Shown here one piece after another: positions 15,771 through 24,169 of a stretch of 64,000 nt of DNA. The translations under genes were made by a program, and so were the position numbers. The stretch comes from Jeotgalibacillus sp. ET6 (GTDB lineage: Bacteria > Bacillota > Bacilli > Bacillales > Jeotgalibacillaceae). The stretch's first letter is position 1. Every line of letters starts with the position of its first letter. The notes below the pieces were generated by a model. That model ran no database searches, had not been told where the DNA came from, and was given only the letters and a program-made list of their open reading frames with translations. The stretch lies in assembly GCF_029667115.1 (NCBI RefSeq), contig NZ_JARUIU010000002.1, forward strand, positions 186,001 through 250,000, written 5' to 3'.

Positions 15771-17210
15771 ATGTCAAATCCAAATATCCCAAATATCTCA
15801 CCAAACATATCCTTAACACGAGATGAAGTTGTTAATTTACTTTTAGCATCAATTGCGATGGAAGAGCTCGGTTTAGCCCATATTATCAACGCAGAAGGAG
15901 AAAAAATACAATACTCTCTTGGTACTATTCCCGGACTGACTAATGCTGCTACCCTAGAAGAAATTCTAGAAGTAAACGAAAGTGTTCAGGATATGTTGGA
16001 ATTGGCCATGAAAAAAGAATTATTGCTAGACAATAAGTTGAGAAATGTAATCGACATTCCTACTATGGCCGGGCCAACAGGTCCAACTGGAGCCACGGGC
16101 GCAACGGGTCCAGCAGGAGCCACGGGCGCAACGGGTCCAGCAGGAGCCACGGGAGCAACAGGAGCCACGGGCGCAACGGGTCCAGCAGGAGCCACGGGAG
16201 CAACAGGAGCCACGGGCGCAACGGGTCCAGCAGGCGCAACAGGTGCTACAGGTCCAGCAGGCGCAACAGGCGCAACGGGTCCAGCAGGGGCCACAGGCGC
16301 AACAGGCGCAACGGGTCCAGCAGGCGCAACAGGTGCTACAGGTCCAGCAGGCGCAACAGGTGCTACAGGTCCAGCGGGAGCCACAGGAGCAACGGGTCCA
16401 GCAGGGGCCACAGGAGCAACAGGCGCAACAGGTCCAGCAGGGGCCACGGGAGTAGCAGGTGCAACAGGTTCAACAGGTCCAGCAGGAGCCACAGGAGCAG
16501 CAGGTGCAACAGGCGCAACAGGTCCAGCGGGAGCAACAGGCGCAACAGGTCCAGCGGGAGCAACAGGTGCAACAGGCCCAGCAGGAGTAACGGGAGCAGC
16601 AGGAGCAACAGGCGCAACGGGTCCAGCAGGAGCCACGGGAGCAGCAGGAGCCACAGGTCCAGCAGGAGCCACAGGAGCAGCAGGTGCAACAGGCGCAACA
16701 GGTCCAGCGGGCGCAACGGGTGTTGCAGGAGCTACGGGAGCAACAGGTCCAGCAGGAGCCACAGGAGCCACAGGCGCAACAGGTGCTACCGGAACAGGCG
16801 GTCTAGCTGAATATGCTTATATTTACAATTTAGGTGCTGACGTAATTGCTTTGGAGGAAGATATTCCATTTGATACAAACGGTGTTATTACACCTGGAAT
16901 TACACATGCTCCAGGATCACCATCGATCATAATAGTTACGGCCGGAACGTATGAAGTAACCTTCTCAGTTTCTGGTGTAGAACCTAACCAATTTGCTTTG
17001 TTCCTAAATGGGATAGAAGTGGCAGGCTCTGTTTATGGTTCAGGAGCAGGTACCCAGCAAAATAATGGTCAAGTGATCTTGACGATTGGAAGTGGAGATG
17101 TTCTCACCGTCCGAAACCACACTTCAGCTGCTGCAGTAACTTTACAAACATTAGCTGGCGGTACGCAAATTAACGTAAACGCTTCTGTGATAATAAAAAA
17201 ACTTGATTAA
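15771..17210 (+). CDS. Collagen-like surface protein, BclA/exosporium type
   Basis: A 479-residue protein in three parts. Residues 1-100 form a helical domain with [20 protein letters not shown] and AEGEKIQ, a head seen in other Bacillus and clostridial collagen-like spore proteins. Residues 101 to about 343 are some 80 uninterrupted Gly-X-Y triplets, mostly GPA, GAT and GPT; threonine-rich triplets are typical sites of O-glycosylation. The last 137 residues are a beta-rich head with [14 protein letters not shown] and a Val/Ile-rich end, like the trimeric C1q/TNF-like head of BclA. A role as a hair-like filament on the spore surface is likely by family. GAAAGGAG precedes the ATG. A strong terminator follows. 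Confidence 0.9.
   Translation: MSNPNIPNISPNISLTRDEVVNLLLASIAMEELGLAHIINAEGEKIQYSLGTIPGLTNAATLEEILEVNESVQDMLELAMKKELLLDNKLRNVIDIPTMAGPTGPTGATGATGPAGATGATGPAGATGATGATGATGPAGATGATGATGATGPAGATGATGPAGATGATGPAGATGATGATGPAGATGATGPAGATGATGPAGATGATGPAGATGATGATGPAGATGVAGATGSTGPAGATGAAGATGATGPAGATGATGPAGATGATGPAGVTGAAGATGATGPAGATGAAGATGPAGATGAAGATGATGPAGATGVAGATGATGPAGATGATGATGATGTGGLAEYAYIYNLGADVIALEEDIPFDTNGVITPGITHAPGSPSIIIVTAGTYEVTFSVSGVEPNQFALFLNGIEVAGSVYGSGAGTQQNNGQVILTIGSGDVLTVRNHTSAAAVTLQTLAGGTQINVNASVIIKKLD
16075..16800 (+). repeat. In-gene tandem repeats encoding Gly-X-Y triplets
   Basis: The coding DNA is built of 9-bp triplet blocks arranged in variants of an 18-27 bp unit such as GGTCCAGCAGGAGCCACA. 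Wobble changes are clustered in patches, which suggests recent gains and losses of whole units. Length should vary between strains. Confidence 0.9.
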
Positions 17211-17228
17211 TTTCTCTACTCTGCTTGC

Positions 17229-17259
17229 GAAACCTTATTAGAATAAGGTTTCGTTTTTT
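17229..17259 (+). terminator. Intrinsic terminator of the collagen-like gene
   Basis: An 11-bp GAAACCTTATT stem with a 3-base loop, then ATAAGGTTTC and GTTTTTT. Confidence 0.85.
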
Positions 17260-17332
17260 AAATTTTGTTTACTGAAATTGAATTTTTGTCCTGAAATCCC
17301 TGTTGAGATTCGGATGGGGATATATAGCTTGG

Positions 17333-17440
17333 TTTACAAAATTCATTGTGCATACATAATTGAAACAACAGGTACAATTCTTTTATTGGGAGTGCTTTTT
17401 CTTCCACCATGAAAAGGGAATTAATGTTAAAATAAAGTAA
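17333..17440 (+). repeat. Intergenic repeat copy E
   Basis: Fifth copy: ACAGGTACAATTCTT, the second arm GGGAGTGCTTTTTC, then GGGAATTAATGTTAAAATAA at 17417-17436. Upstream flank resembles that of copy C. The hairpin is weakened by changes in the left arm. Confidence 0.55.
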
Positions 17441-17555
17441 TAGGTTAATGGATTAGAGTACTTAATGATGCTTTAGTTAAGACCATCATGAACAATTATA
17501 TAGTTGAGAACTACATAAATTATTGCGATAAATTTTAAAATAGGTAGGTGATATT

Positions 17556-17714
17556 GTGGAAACGTTTGGACTAATGGGATTTATTTTTGGAATAATTGGA
17601 TTCAATTTCGGTATTATTGCTTTTACAACAGTATTTACTAGTAATAATAAAGTAAAAGAATTAGAAAAAAGAATTAAAGATTTAGAGGAAAAGTCAGGAA
17701 CTTATATGGAATGA
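17556..17714 (+). CDS. Small membrane protein with coiled-coil tail (52 aa)
   Basis: GTG 17556 follows AGGTAGGTG. The 52-residue product has one glycine- and phenylalanine-rich helix (FGLMGFIFGIIGFNFGIIAF) and a charged tail (KVKELEKRIKDLEEK) with heptad spacing, suggesting a membrane-tethered coiled coil. Similar tiny proteins are widespread in Bacillus and uncharacterised. It lies behind repeat copy E. Confidence 0.65.
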   Translation: METFGLMGFIFGIIGFNFGIIAFTTVFTSNNKVKELEKRIKDLEEKSGTYME

Positions 17715-17771
17715 ATATACTAAGGAAATTGAGGGATAACCCTTCATTAAATGCTAGAAAGCGGGGTCAAT

Positions 17772-18713
17772 ATGGAACATAAAATACGTGAACAACTTAA
17801 CAACGTATATCCGGTAGAAATCTTACATGTTGAATCCGTAACAGATCAGATGTTTCGATGCGCTGCTGAAGACGGGGTTTATTTTGCCAGAATAACAAAT
17901 TATAAAAGCTTTGATGAACAAGTTGAAGAAGTTGCGTATACGGAATTCTTATGTAAAGAAGGACTAGGTGTGTCCCCAGTAATACCTTCTTTAAATGGGA
18001 AGGCTGTAGAAAAGATAACGCTTGAACAAAATGAAACCTTAACCGTCCTTTATAAAGCCGCGCCTGGTGCTCATTTACCAAGAGAACAGTGGAATGCAGA
18101 TGTACTAAAAGAGTTAGGCAGGCAAATTGGGAAATTGCATCGTCTGTCAAAAAAGTTTGAAGAAGCTCATCAAATACGCTATATCAATGATTGGCATGAT
18201 AATGAGGAATATCACTTTCTTAACTACATACCTGAAGAGGAATCAGCTATTAGAGGCATTGCGGAGGAAGTTGTATCAACGATAAAGAAAATTCCTAAGA
18301 ATAAATCAAATTATGGGTTGATACACGGCGATATTTGGTTGGAGAATGTACTCGTTGATCAAGACTTGAATCTAACCATGGTGGATTTTCAGGATTGTGA
18401 GAAGCATTATCATATTTTTGATTTGGCCGTTCCGATTTATAGTGCGATGGAGTATTCGTTTGCGGGCGGAGGAAATATAATTGAATATGGACAAAAGATT
18501 ACGAAAGCCATCATCGAAGGATACCGGGAGGAACATGAACTGTCCCCGGAAATGGCGGATAAACTTCCTTTATTTATTAAATTAAAAGAGCTGTTTGAAT
18601 ACAGCTTAATGCACATGTACGGGGATAAAGAAAAACGAACGGAAGAACAGATTAGAATCATGAACCATTTTAGAATGAGGATTGAAAACAATCACTCCAT
18701 CCTTCCTGTTTAA
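17772..18713 (+). CDS. Phosphotransferase of the APH/choline kinase fold
   Basis: A 313-residue kinase-fold protein with the Brenner motif GLIHGDIWLENVLVD (H-G-D-x-x-x-x-N) near residues 190-204 and the metal-binding VDFQDC about 20 residues later. This group is often annotated as aminoglycoside phosphotransferase but includes homoserine- and fructosamine-type kinases; resistance cannot be claimed from sequence. ATG 17772 is preceded by AAGCGGGG. A terminator follows at 18757. Confidence 0.85.
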   Translation: MEHKIREQLNNVYPVEILHVESVTDQMFRCAAEDGVYFARITNYKSFDEQVEEVAYTEFLCKEGLGVSPVIPSLNGKAVEKITLEQNETLTVLYKAAPGAHLPREQWNADVLKELGRQIGKLHRLSKKFEEAHQIRYINDWHDNEEYHFLNYIPEEESAIRGIAEEVVSTIKKIPKNKSNYGLIHGDIWLENVLVDQDLNLTMVDFQDCEKHYHIFDLAVPIYSAMEYSFAGGGNIIEYGQKITKAIIEGYREEHELSPEMADKLPLFIKLKELFEYSLMHMYGDKEKRTEEQIRIMNHFRMRIENNHSILPV

Positions 18714-18756
18714 CTTTTTTTGGAAGATTCATGTTTATCTATTTTATTTCTCAAAG

Positions 18757-18793
18757 AGTCGATTCTCCAAACATACGGGAAATCGACTTTTTT
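18757..18793 (+). terminator. Intrinsic terminator after the phosphotransferase
   Basis: AGTCGATT and AATCGACT pair around a 16-base loop, followed by six T. Confidence 0.75.
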
Positions 18794-18823
18794 AGATTGA
18801 ACAAAAAAATTTTTCTGGAAATA

Positions 18824-18889
18824 AGTTGACTATTCAGTTGAACTGTAATAACTTATTATTAAGTTGTACTATATAGTTGGACTGAATAG
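18824..18889. promoter_or_regulatory. PadR operator/promoter region with nested repeats
   Basis: Four direct AGTTG-type repeats lie at 18824, 18836, 18862 and 18875 (spacings 12, 26 and 13). The outer blocks CTATTCAGT (18830-18838) and ACTGAATAG (18881-18889) are perfect inverted repeats, extending with two mismatches to 15 bp. A promoter of the form TTGACT-N17-TAACTT (18826-18854) lies inside. The arrangement suits a dimeric PadR repressor that controls its own operon; that role is inferred. Confidence 0.65.
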
Positions 18890-18900
18890 AGGTTGAGAAT

Positions 18901-19203
18901 ATGAGGCACAAATTATTACCGTTGTCTGAAACCATGCATTATATTTTGTTGGCTTTGCGTGAGCCGCACCATGGCTATGCCGCCATGCAGAAGATAGAAG
19001 AAATCAGTAAGGGCACCGTTATTTTGGCGGCTGGCACATTATACGGTGCGATTGAAAATCTGAATAAACATGGCTGGATTGAATCGGTTGGTAACTCAGG
19101 CAGGAGAAAAATCTATAAGATCACGACAGATGGAGAAGCCGTTTTGAAAATGGAGCAGGAAAGGCTATTGCACATCATATCCTTGTATGAAGGAAGTGAA
19201 TAA
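18901..19203 (+). CDS. PadR family transcriptional regulator
   Basis: A 100-residue winged-helix protein with PadR motifs: MHYILLALREPHHGYAAMQKIEE, GTLYGAIENLNKHGWIE, and the wing GRRKIYKITTDGEAVL. AGGTTG precedes the ATG. The short form (no long C-terminal domain) dimerises through its last helix. It is followed after one base by a DUF2812 gene, a partnership common in Firmicutes in which PadR represses the pair. Confidence 0.92.
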   Translation: MRHKLLPLSETMHYILLALREPHHGYAAMQKIEEISKGTVILAAGTLYGAIENLNKHGWIESVGNSGRRKIYKITTDGEAVLKMEQERLLHIISLYEGSE

Positions 19204-19204
19204 A

Positions 19205-19771
19205 ATGAAAAAAGTTAAAGTGTTTTTTAACATTGAAAAAGAAGAAAAATGGCTGAATGAGCAATTACAAAAAGGCTACCGCTGCACAAATATCAGCAGC
19301 TTGGGCGTATACACCTTCGAAAAAACAGACAAAAAATATGTTTTGCGGCTTGATTTTCAGGATAATTTACCGAAAAACAAGCTTGAGGAATACAAAGCAA
19401 TGTATGAAGATTTCGGCTGGACTTATCTAAAAGGGTCCGGGCTTAACGGTATAAGGTATTGGCAAAAAGAAGACAATGAGCAAAACGAAATTTTTTCGGA
19501 TCGCCAATCCAAGGGGAACTATTATAGACGATTAATGGCATATTCCTTTATGCTGGGTGCGCTATGTTTGGCTTATTCTTTTATGCTTTACAGCGATTCC
19601 AGCCTATACCATGAAGGACTTTGGAGTATGGACGGTTCATTATTTTGGAAAGCTTTTATCTTTGAAACTCCATTCGTCCTTTTAAAGCTGCTTCCCGCGT
19701 TTATGGCTGTTTTATTTGCGAGCAGTTACTATAAAGCGCACCAAAAGTATTCAATGCTAAAAGAACAATAG
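19205..19771 (+). CDS. DUF2812 membrane protein, PadR partner
   Basis: About 188 residues. The N-terminal 110 residues form the DUF2812 domain (KEEKWLNEQLQKGYRCTNI, YVLRLDFQDN, FGWTYLKGSGLNGIRYW). Two membrane helices follow (about 118-140 and 160-180). ATG 19205 follows AAGGAAG within the PadR gene end. DUF2812 proteins occur next to PadR regulators and are of unknown function; some are thought to act as anti-sigma- or sensor-like membrane partners, which is not shown here. Confidence 0.88.
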   Translation: MKKVKVFFNIEKEEKWLNEQLQKGYRCTNISSLGVYTFEKTDKKYVLRLDFQDNLPKNKLEEYKAMYEDFGWTYLKGSGLNGIRYWQKEDNEQNEIFSDRQSKGNYYRRLMAYSFMLGALCLAYSFMLYSDSSLYHEGLWSMDGSLFWKAFIFETPFVLLKLLPAFMAVLFASSYYKAHQKYSMLKEQ

Positions 19772-19797
19772 TGCGAAAAATAGAATGATGTATTTAC

Positions 19798-19826
19798 GAC
19801 GCTTTCTTTACTAGAAGGCGTCTTTT
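19798..19826 (+). terminator. Terminator after DUF2812
   Basis: GACGC and GCGTC pair with inner CTTT/GAAG support, followed by TTTTG. Confidence 0.65.
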
Positions 19827-19882
19827 GTATAGGGGATAAATATAATATTTAGTATAATGAATTTAGAATATATACGAGCAGA

Positions 19883-20878
19883 TTAATTTATTTCCACTCG
19901 TTTAGTTTGGTTTGCTGATTGAATACATGCGTCAATTACTTTCATGTTCTGGATTGATTCAGTAAATGGATAGTAAAGAGGAATGCCGGAATGGATACTT
20001 TCCGCCATGGTGTCCACCAGAAGTGCGTATTGATTTAGATAGGGCACCACAACTTCCTTTATTTTCTCATCCTTAACGATAAGAATATGATCTTGTTCAT
20101 TTTGATAAGCTTTAAAAGCCGATGGCACTTCAATTCTTCCTTTTGTTCCCAGTATTTCTAAGTGATTACGGGAAGCTGCCCACATTCCACAATCAAAAGT
20201 GAGACCAATTCCATTATCGAACTCTGCTATTCCGGATGCCATCATGTCTACATTATCATGAAGCTCAGAAAAAAAAGCATGGACGGTAACAGCACGTGGT
20301 TCATCCTCTAAAATTAATCTCGCGGCACTAATTGGATAGACTGCGACATCATAAAGCGCTCCGCCACCCCAATCTTTTTGATAACGAATATTCTCATAAT
20401 CTTTGGCGTGATTGCCAGTGAAAGAACCATGGATCGACCGAATATCACCGATTTCACCAGATTGAATTATCTTTTTTATCATTTGATAGCGCGGATGGTA
20501 AAGGTACATTAATGCCTCCGCAAGCATTACTTCATTATACTCACTGTGTTCTTTCATAACTTTTGCTTCTTTAGCATTCAAAGCAATTGGTTTTTCGCAT
20601 AATACATGCTTTCCTGCTTTCATGGCTTTAATTGACCATTCTTTATGCAAGTGATTAGGCAGTGGCACATAAACAGCATCAATAACGGGATCTGCCAGTA
20701 AATCTTCATAACTTCCATAAGCTTTAGGGATGCACAAATCGTTGGCCACTTCTTGAGCACTTTCTAAATTCCGGCTGGCAATGGCATATGCCGTACCTTT
20801 TTGTGAAGCTTGTATCGCTGGAATAACAGAATTTCGAGCGATTTTTGCTGTACCAATAATTCCCCAGTTTAAGTTCAT
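19883..20878 (-). CDS. Gfo/Idh/MocA family oxidoreductase
   Basis: A 331-residue NAD(P)-dependent dehydrogenase. The N-terminal Rossmann fold has WGIIGTAKIAR (G-x-x-G-x-A/I) and VYVPLPNHLH; the family signature G-K-H-V-L-C-E-K-P-I-A lies near residues 92-102. The C-terminal domain starts with GGALYDVAVYPI, where H or D-x-x-x-Y/H residues usually contact the sugar. Members oxidise sugars, inositol or dihydrodiols; substrate unknown. GGGAAGGG precedes the start. A cre-like box lies about 80 bases upstream, in keeping with carbon catabolite control. It is a single-gene unit. Confidence 0.88.
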   Translation of the reverse strand: MNLNWGIIGTAKIARNSVIPAIQASQKGTAYAIASRNLESAQEVANDLCIPKAYGSYEDLLADPVIDAVYVPLPNHLHKEWSIKAMKAGKHVLCEKPIALNAKEAKVMKEHSEYNEVMLAEALMYLYHPRYQMIKKIIQSGEIGDIRSIHGSFTGNHAKDYENIRYQKDWGGGALYDVAVYPISAARLILEDEPRAVTVHAFFSELHDNVDMMASGIAEFDNGIGLTFDCGMWAASRNHLEILGTKGRIEVPSAFKAYQNEQDHILIVKDEKIKEVVVPYLNQYALLVDTMAESIHSGIPLYYPFTESIQNMKVIDACIQSANQTKRVEIN

Positions 20879-20955
20879 AATTAAATCCCTTCCCTACATA
20901 GTTAAAACCAATTATCTGTTCATAAGGTTCTTGTGAAATTCGAGTTGCAATCAAT

Positions 20956-20969
20956 TTAAAGCGTTTACA
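20956..20969. promoter_or_regulatory. Possible cre site (CcpA operator)
   Basis: TTAAAGCGTTTACA differs at one conserved position from the consensus TGWAARCGYTWNCW. It lies upstream of the sugar-type oxidoreductase on the minus strand. Single-site matches by eye carry a fair chance of error. Confidence 0.4.
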
Positions 20970-21121
20970 ATTTTATCCTTTAAGACATTCTTATTGATAT
21001 ACCCGTATTTCTTACAGTAAAAACCAAAATATGGCACTGATCGACTTAGCCTCACATTCATAAAAGCAGCATTGAGTTTCGTTTTAGCAGCTTATAGGAA
21101 AATATGGACACTTCCACCAAA

Positions 21122-21135
21122 AGAACACACGTTCG
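21122..21135. promoter_or_regulatory. SOS box (LexA/DinR site) upstream of the photolyase gene
   Basis: AGAACACACGTTCG fits the Bacillus SOS consensus CGAACRNRYGTTYG except for the first base. It lies 56 bases before the start codon, just upstream of a likely promoter (TTTATA 21136-21141, N17, TAGATA 21159-21164), where LexA would block transcription. Confidence 0.65.
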
Positions 21136-21190
21136 TTTATATAACTCGTCCATGGGTATAGATAGAATAAAAGAGCGGAGGTGAAGGCTT

Positions 21191-22699
21191 ATGCTAGAGG
21201 TAGTATGTTTAAAACGAGATCTGCGATTACACGATCATAAGCCTCTGACAGAAGCGTTAAAGTCAGGGCAGCCCATACTGGTGATGTATATAGCCGAGCC
21301 TTCTATATGGCTGGAGTCAGAGCTTTCTGCCCGGCATTTTCAGTTTGTAAAAGAAAGTCTGAGCGATCTCCAGGATCAGTTAAAGGAAAGAGGAGGATCT
21401 CTAGCATTTGCTGTGGGGGAAATGGAAGAGATTTTAGATGCTATTCACACTGAATACGGCGATTTTGTTCTTCACGCCCACGAAGAAAACGGGACCCCTC
21501 TGACATTTAAACGGGATCTGCGTGTACATAAATGGATGAAAGAACGTCAGCTCACATTTAATGAATATCAGCATTATGGTGTGGTCAGGCGGTTAAAGTC
21601 GAGAGATGATTTTCATGAGAAATGGAAAGCCTTCATGGAGGAAAAAGTACTGGCGAGCCCCGACATCATCACAACCATTCCTCCAGCCGCATTACCCGCA
21701 CCCCTCACTACAAATTTGGACGTTTTAAACAAGCTTGAAGTGAGCGGGCCGCTGCTTGCATCGGGACAAGTTGGCGGAGAAAGAGAATCGATGGAAGTAT
21801 TTAAAAGCTTTTTACGGGAGCGCTCAAAGAAGTATCAGTTCCATATATCAAAACCGCTGCGCTCATCCATTTCCTGCAGCAGGCTCTCCCCTTATATCGC
21901 ATGGGGAAATTTATCGGTTCGGTTTATTGTGCAGAAAACACAGTCTACGATGGCAAAGCTGGAGGACGAACAGCATAAAAACCACCTGAATATGTTTATG
22001 TCACGCATTCACTGGCACTGTCACTTTATTCAGCGAATCGAGGACGATCCGGAAATCACTAATGTAACAATCAATAAAGCATTTGATGAGGTTCGTGAAA
22101 AATGGGATGGAGAGGTCTTTGATCGTTGGTATCGAGGACAAACAGGCATTCCAATGATTGATGCTTCTATGCGGGCACTGCATGAAATTGGCTGGATTAA
22201 TTTTCGTTCCCGTGCGATGGTGATCTCCTTTATTTGTAACACCATGCTTCAGGACTGGCGTAAACCGGCAGACGCTCTAGCAGGCCTTTTTTTAGATTAC
22301 GAGCCTGGCATTCACTACAGTCAGGTTCAAATGCAGGCAGCCACTACAGGATTTAACACCATTAGAATCTATAATCCGATTAAGCAGGGAATCGATCATG
22401 ACCCAACCGGTGCTTTTATCAGAAAATATATTCCAGAACTTCGGGGAGTCTCAAATGAGTTTATTCACACTCCCTGGGAAAGTGGACAGGAACTGAACGG
22501 CTATCCTGAACCAATGGTAGATATTCAACAAGCAAACCAGCATGCACGAAGTGTACTTTGGTCGGTCAAACAAACCAAAGAGGCAAAAGAAATTGCTGAG
22601 GACCAATTGAAAAAGCATGGAAGCCGGGAATTTTCTGGCAAGAAAAAAGGAAAAGATTCATCAGGTGCTGAACAGCTGTCGTTGGATTTGTTTGAATGA
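21191..22699 (+). CDS. Cryptochrome/DNA photolyase family protein
   Basis: A 502-residue flavoprotein. The N-terminal domain has the photolyase start (VVCLKRDLRLHDHKPL) and a ~130-residue alpha/beta antenna region. The C-terminal helical domain carries the FAD-binding core: LSPYIAWGNLSVR, IHWHCHFIQRIEDDP, and TGIPMIDASMRALHEIGWI near residues 315-335, then the motif R-S-R-A-M-V. The tail is lysine-rich and poorly conserved. Members split cyclobutane or 6-4 pyrimidine dimers with light; a cryptochrome role cannot be excluded. GGAGGTGA precedes the ATG. Placement behind an SOS box supports a repair function. Confidence 0.88.
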   Translation: MLEVVCLKRDLRLHDHKPLTEALKSGQPILVMYIAEPSIWLESELSARHFQFVKESLSDLQDQLKERGGSLAFAVGEMEEILDAIHTEYGDFVLHAHEENGTPLTFKRDLRVHKWMKERQLTFNEYQHYGVVRRLKSRDDFHEKWKAFMEEKVLASPDIITTIPPAALPAPLTTNLDVLNKLEVSGPLLASGQVGGERESMEVFKSFLRERSKKYQFHISKPLRSSISCSRLSPYIAWGNLSVRFIVQKTQSTMAKLEDEQHKNHLNMFMSRIHWHCHFIQRIEDDPEITNVTINKAFDEVREKWDGEVFDRWYRGQTGIPMIDASMRALHEIGWINFRSRAMVISFICNTMLQDWRKPADALAGLFLDYEPGIHYSQVQMQAATTGFNTIRIYNPIKQGIDHDPTGAFIRKYIPELRGVSNEFIHTPWESGQELNGYPEPMVDIQQANQHARSVLWSVKQTKEAKEIAEDQLKKHGSREFSGKKKGKDSSGAEQLSLDLFE

Positions 22700-22759
22700 A
22701 ATGCTTGAAAGGGACTTGAGTTTATTAATAAGCAAAGGAAAAGTGAATGACAGGAGTAA

Positions 22760-22793
22760 AGCGTTAAGCCAAGCTGGTTTAACGCTATTTTTA
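22760..22793 (+). terminator. Terminator after the photolyase gene
   Basis: AGCGTTAA and TTAACGCT form a perfect 8-bp stem around 11 bases, followed by ATTTTTA. Confidence 0.75.
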
Positions 22794-22854
22794 TACAAGA
22801 GAAAATACAGTTAAGATAAAATAGTAAATGTTGTAAAAAATGGAGGAATTGACG

Positions 22855-23352
22855 ATGGGCATGAGGAATTATCTGATTGAAGGCATTTCATGTACTGGAA
22901 AAACGTCGGTCTGCAATGAATTGCAGCTGCTGGGTTACCATGCCGTTCATGGGGATCGTGAATTAGCTTATCAAGGTGATCCCGAAACGGGGAAGCCAAT
23001 CCTTTATGGCAAAGGTCATGATCACCACATCTGGGATATAGAAAAAGTAAAAGCGTTAGCTGAAAGCCACGATGAAGACGTTACGTTTTTCTGAGGTGGT
23101 TCCAGGAATTATTCGAAGTTTATCGATTTATTTGACGGGGTGTTTGTCCTCGAGATAGACCGTAAAACATTAATACACCGGCTGAACCAGCGGCCGGAAA
23201 ATGAGTGGGGAAGTAAGAAATCCGAGCGTGACCTTATCTTGCGATTGCAAGAAACGAAAGAAGATATTCCAAAAGAAGGAATGAGCGTTGACGCCACCGC
23301 TCCGATAGAACATGTCGTTAATGAGATCATCCGTCTAAGCGTAAAAAGGTAG
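22855..23352 (+). pseudogene. P-loop nucleotide kinase-like gene interrupted by one in-frame TGA
   Basis: The protein begins with the P-loop EGISCTGKTSV and has HGDRELAYQGDPETG, which fits small AAA-type kinases of Bacillus. After DEDVTFF the frame meets TGA at 23092-23094, then continues in the same frame with GGSRNYSKFIDLF, VFVLEIDRKTLIHRLNQRP and on to a proper stop at 23352. No base is lost or gained, so a single substitution, probably of TGC or TGG, splits it. The start ATG 22855 has GGAGG seven bases upstream. Readthrough or a sequencing error would restore a 165-residue enzyme. Confidence 0.7.
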
Positions 23353-23386
23353 GAGCAACACATTATTATACCAAAGGAGAATGGAT

Positions 23387-23518
23387 ATGTGGATTTTTAT
23401 TCTGCTTATCGTGATTGGGATCGGAACAATAGTCGGATACATGAAAGAACAATCCAATCAAAATAAGAGAATCATTGCCCTGCTTGAAGAGATGAACCGA
23501 AAAAATAATACTCTTTAA
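23387..23518 (+). CDS. Very small membrane protein with charged tail (43 aa)
   Basis: ATG 23387 follows AAAGGAG at good spacing; an ATG six bases earlier touches that site. One helix (MWIFILLIVIGIGTIVGYM) and a polar, helical tail (NQNKRIIALLEEMNRKN). Same design as the 52-residue protein at 17556. Uncharacterised. Confidence 0.6.
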   Translation: MWIFILLIVIGIGTIVGYMKEQSNQNKRIIALLEEMNRKNNTL

Positions 23519-23564
23519 ATAGTAAATCACACTATCATGAACATGGGAGTGAAAGGGGAAAAGA

Positions 23565-24137
23565 ATGATTTATAAAGAGAAAGAAAAAACAATCGAAACG
23601 AACAGGCTGCTTCTTCGTCTATTCACCGAAAAAGATGCTCCGGAAGTTGCGAAGCTTTGCAATAACTACAACTTGTATATCAATACACTCTACCTGCCCT
23701 ATCCATATGATCAAGAGGACGCATTATCCTGGATGAAGCATCATCTTGACCAATTTAATGAAAACAAATCATACGAATTAGCGATTACAGATAAAGCTAC
23801 AGGAACATTGCTTGGCGCGATTGCCTTAACCAACAATCATACATTTAAAAATGGAGAAATGGCTTACTGGGTCGGGGAAGCATATTGGGGCCACGGCTAT
23901 GCTACCGAAGCGGCTAAAGGAATGCTCGAATTCGCTTTTATGGAGAAGAACTACCATAAAGTATTTGCACGATACTTTGATTCGAACCCTGCTTCAGGCA
24001 AGGTGATTGAAAAAATCGGCATGAAAAAAGAAGGAGTCCTGAAGGAACATGTCGTCAAAGAAAATAAATACATAGACCTTGTTCATTACGGAATTCTCAA
24101 AAAAGAATATGTTCTACTAAACGCAACGTCCAGATAA
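23565..24137 (+). CDS. GNAT acetyltransferase of the RimJ/RimL type
   Basis: A 190-residue protein with the RimJ/L pattern: IETNRLLLRLFTEKDAPEV, the strand MAYWVGEAYWGHGYATEAAKG carrying the acetyl-CoA loop W-G-H-G-Y-A-T-E-A, then VFARYFDSNPASGKVIEKIGM. Relatives acetylate N-terminal residues of ribosomal proteins or small amines. It has AAAGGGGAAAAG before the ATG and lies close to a Nudix gene downstream (32 bases), so they may share a transcript. Confidence 0.9.
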   Translation: MIYKEKEKTIETNRLLLRLFTEKDAPEVAKLCNNYNLYINTLYLPYPYDQEDALSWMKHHLDQFNENKSYELAITDKATGTLLGAIALTNNHTFKNGEMAYWVGEAYWGHGYATEAAKGMLEFAFMEKNYHKVFARYFDSNPASGKVIEKIGMKKEGVLKEHVVKENKYIDLVHYGILKKEYVLLNATSR

Positions 24138-24169
24138 TATTGATTTATTTGTGTGAGGAGAAAAACCGA

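Noticed and set aside
15986-16771. Long open frames on both strands across the collagen repeats
   Set aside because: They are by-products of the 9-bp periodic coding DNA: the products are monotonous Pro-Val-Ala or Gln/Leu repeats with no ribosome site.
16075-16800. CRISPR-like regular repeats
   Set aside because: The repeats are codon-level triplet repeats without spacers and lie within a coding frame.
23092-23094. Selenocysteine codon
   Set aside because: No selenocysteine insertion hairpin or selenium genes were seen, and the family uses an ordinary residue here as far as I recall.
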